This document shows positions 33,301 through 33,926 of a DNA stretch of 33,926 nucleotides, piece by piece (position 1 is the stretch's first letter; each line of letters starts with the position of its first letter). A model generated the notes under the pieces. It was not told where the DNA came from. It saw nothing but the letters and a program-made list of their open reading frames with translations, and ran no database searches. Source of the DNA: Gammaproteobacteria bacterium. GTDB lineage: Bacteria; Pseudomonadota; Gammaproteobacteria; Pseudomonadales; Pseudohongiellaceae. Both the position numbers and the translations under genes were made by a program. The DNA lies in the NCBI GenBank assembly GCA_019654215.1, contig BPDI01000033.1:1-33926 (forward strand), given 5' to 3'.

Positions 33301-33838
33301 TTCCTTTCTTCCCCTTTTTTTATACCTGGAAATTCCTGCTGCTTCTTCTATATAGACGCGCAGCTCCTCTGGCTTCGATTCGATTAGTCGGGACACCATC
33401 CCCCGCTCGATAAAGGAATAGCTGCGGGCACCGAGTCCGGTTCCGAGAAGTATGTCCGTTATATCGCGTCGTCGACAACTGTGCCGTTGAGAGAGTAAAT
33501 TGATTGCCCTTCCCGATCTACTTTGCGCTTAATTGAAACCTCATTGAAGTTGGTGTACTCACCTTTTAGTTTTCGGTCATGGTTATCGAAAACAAGCTCG
33601 ACACTTGCCTGACCAACCGGTTTACGGGCACTTGAGCCATTAAAAATAACGTCAGTCATGCTCTCGCCGCGAAGATTCTTAGCAGAGCTCTCACCCATCA
33701 CCCAACGCACTGCATCAATTACATTCGACTTGCCACAACCATTGGGACCAACTACCGCCCTAAATTCGAAGGGAAATTGATTGTTGTTGGATCTACGAAG
33801 GACTTGAAACCAGCTAACTTAATATTCTTTAGACGCAT
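30339..33838 (-). CDS. smc: Chromosome segregation ATPase SMC, many frameshifts
   Basis: SMC-family condensin ATPase. From the ATG at 33838 it reads [20 protein letters not shown], Walker A (GPNGCGKSN, near 33740), and [20 protein letters not shown]. Long heptad-rich coiled coils follow, with a hinge near 31940-32290 ([20 protein letters not shown]). The second coiled coil leads to the signature [14 protein letters not shown] (near 30630) and Walker [14 protein letters not shown] (near 30550). The span fits about 1,166 residues, the usual length. I see at least nine frameshifts; the head domains are easy to follow, the coiled coils less so. It heads the smc-zipA-ligA cluster. An SMC rather than MukB system agrees with a non-enteric gammaproteobacterium. 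The 88 bases to the right edge show no gene. Confidence 0.95.
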
Positions 33839-33926
33839 TGAAGCCTCGGATTAAGTTGCAGGGTTTTCGACAAGGAACTGGGATCGCGTCTGGCCACTGA
33901 GACTGAATAAAGAAAGAAAAAAGACT

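Noticed and set aside
30339-33838. True decay (pseudogenes) of smc, zipA and ligA
   Set aside because: Replication, segregation and division genes would not all be lost in a living cell with motifs otherwise intact; single-base changes at short runs restore them.

Overview
The window looks like a chromosomal segment of an uncultured, moderately AT-rich gammaproteobacterium. It carries smc-zipA-ligA in the usual gammaproteobacterial order (zipA is a gammaproteobacterial division gene), fadBA, pdxB, ttcA, djlA, alaA, and the small families YheU/UPF0270 and DUF6316. The overall feel is of an aerobic, probably aquatic relative of Pseudomonadales/Cellvibrionales; that placement is inference. No rRNA, tRNA, CRISPR array, insertion sequence or phage gene was seen.

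Layout: (1) 1-2 kb, minus strand: an FAA-hydrolase gene followed by a Baeyer-Villiger-type flavin monooxygenase that runs off the left edge. (2) 2.2-5.5 kb: mobA, a DUF6316 gene, and a divergent msrB/alaA pair. (3) 5.6-8.5 kb, minus strand: a tight tusA - 5' nuclease - pdxB operon, then unassigned small frames and a yheU-type gene missed by simple ORF calling. (4) 8.9-13.1 kb, minus strand: fadB-fadA-ttcA behind a recognisable promoter. (5) 13.2-16.7 kb: a secreted polysaccharide deacetylase, a Bax-type glucosaminidase, bolA and an RbgA/YlqF GTPase. (6) 16.7-19.9 kb: an M16C (presequence-protease-like) metallopeptidase ending at a strong terminator. (7) 20.1-24.9 kb: a three-gene operon coding for a GltD-like iron-sulfur flavoprotein and the alpha and beta subunits of a 2-oxoacid oxidoreductase. 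(8) 24.9-33.8 kb, minus strand: djlA, a lytic transglycosylase lipoprotein, ligA, a very long acidic zipA, and smc.

The dominant oddity is technical. About half of the recognisable genes, including the essential ligA, zipA and smc, are interrupted by single-base frameshifts, many in short homopolymers, while the protein similarity continues in another frame. I count more than forty. The likeliest explanation is uncorrected indel error in a long-read or low-coverage assembly, so these genes are annotated as full spans with frameshifts rather than pseudogenes.

The most interesting biology is the three-gene 2-oxoacid oxidoreductase operon. Its flavoprotein has an N-terminal DPYD/GltD-type cysteine region, FAD and NAD(P)H domains, and two C-terminal 4Fe-4S motifs, which suggests an NAD(P)-coupled 2-oxoacid (probably 2-oxoglutarate) oxidoreductase. 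Other points of note are the greatly extended acidic ZipA linker, a 5' nuclease that keeps a full set of metal ligands, and several structured or unassigned intergenic stretches.
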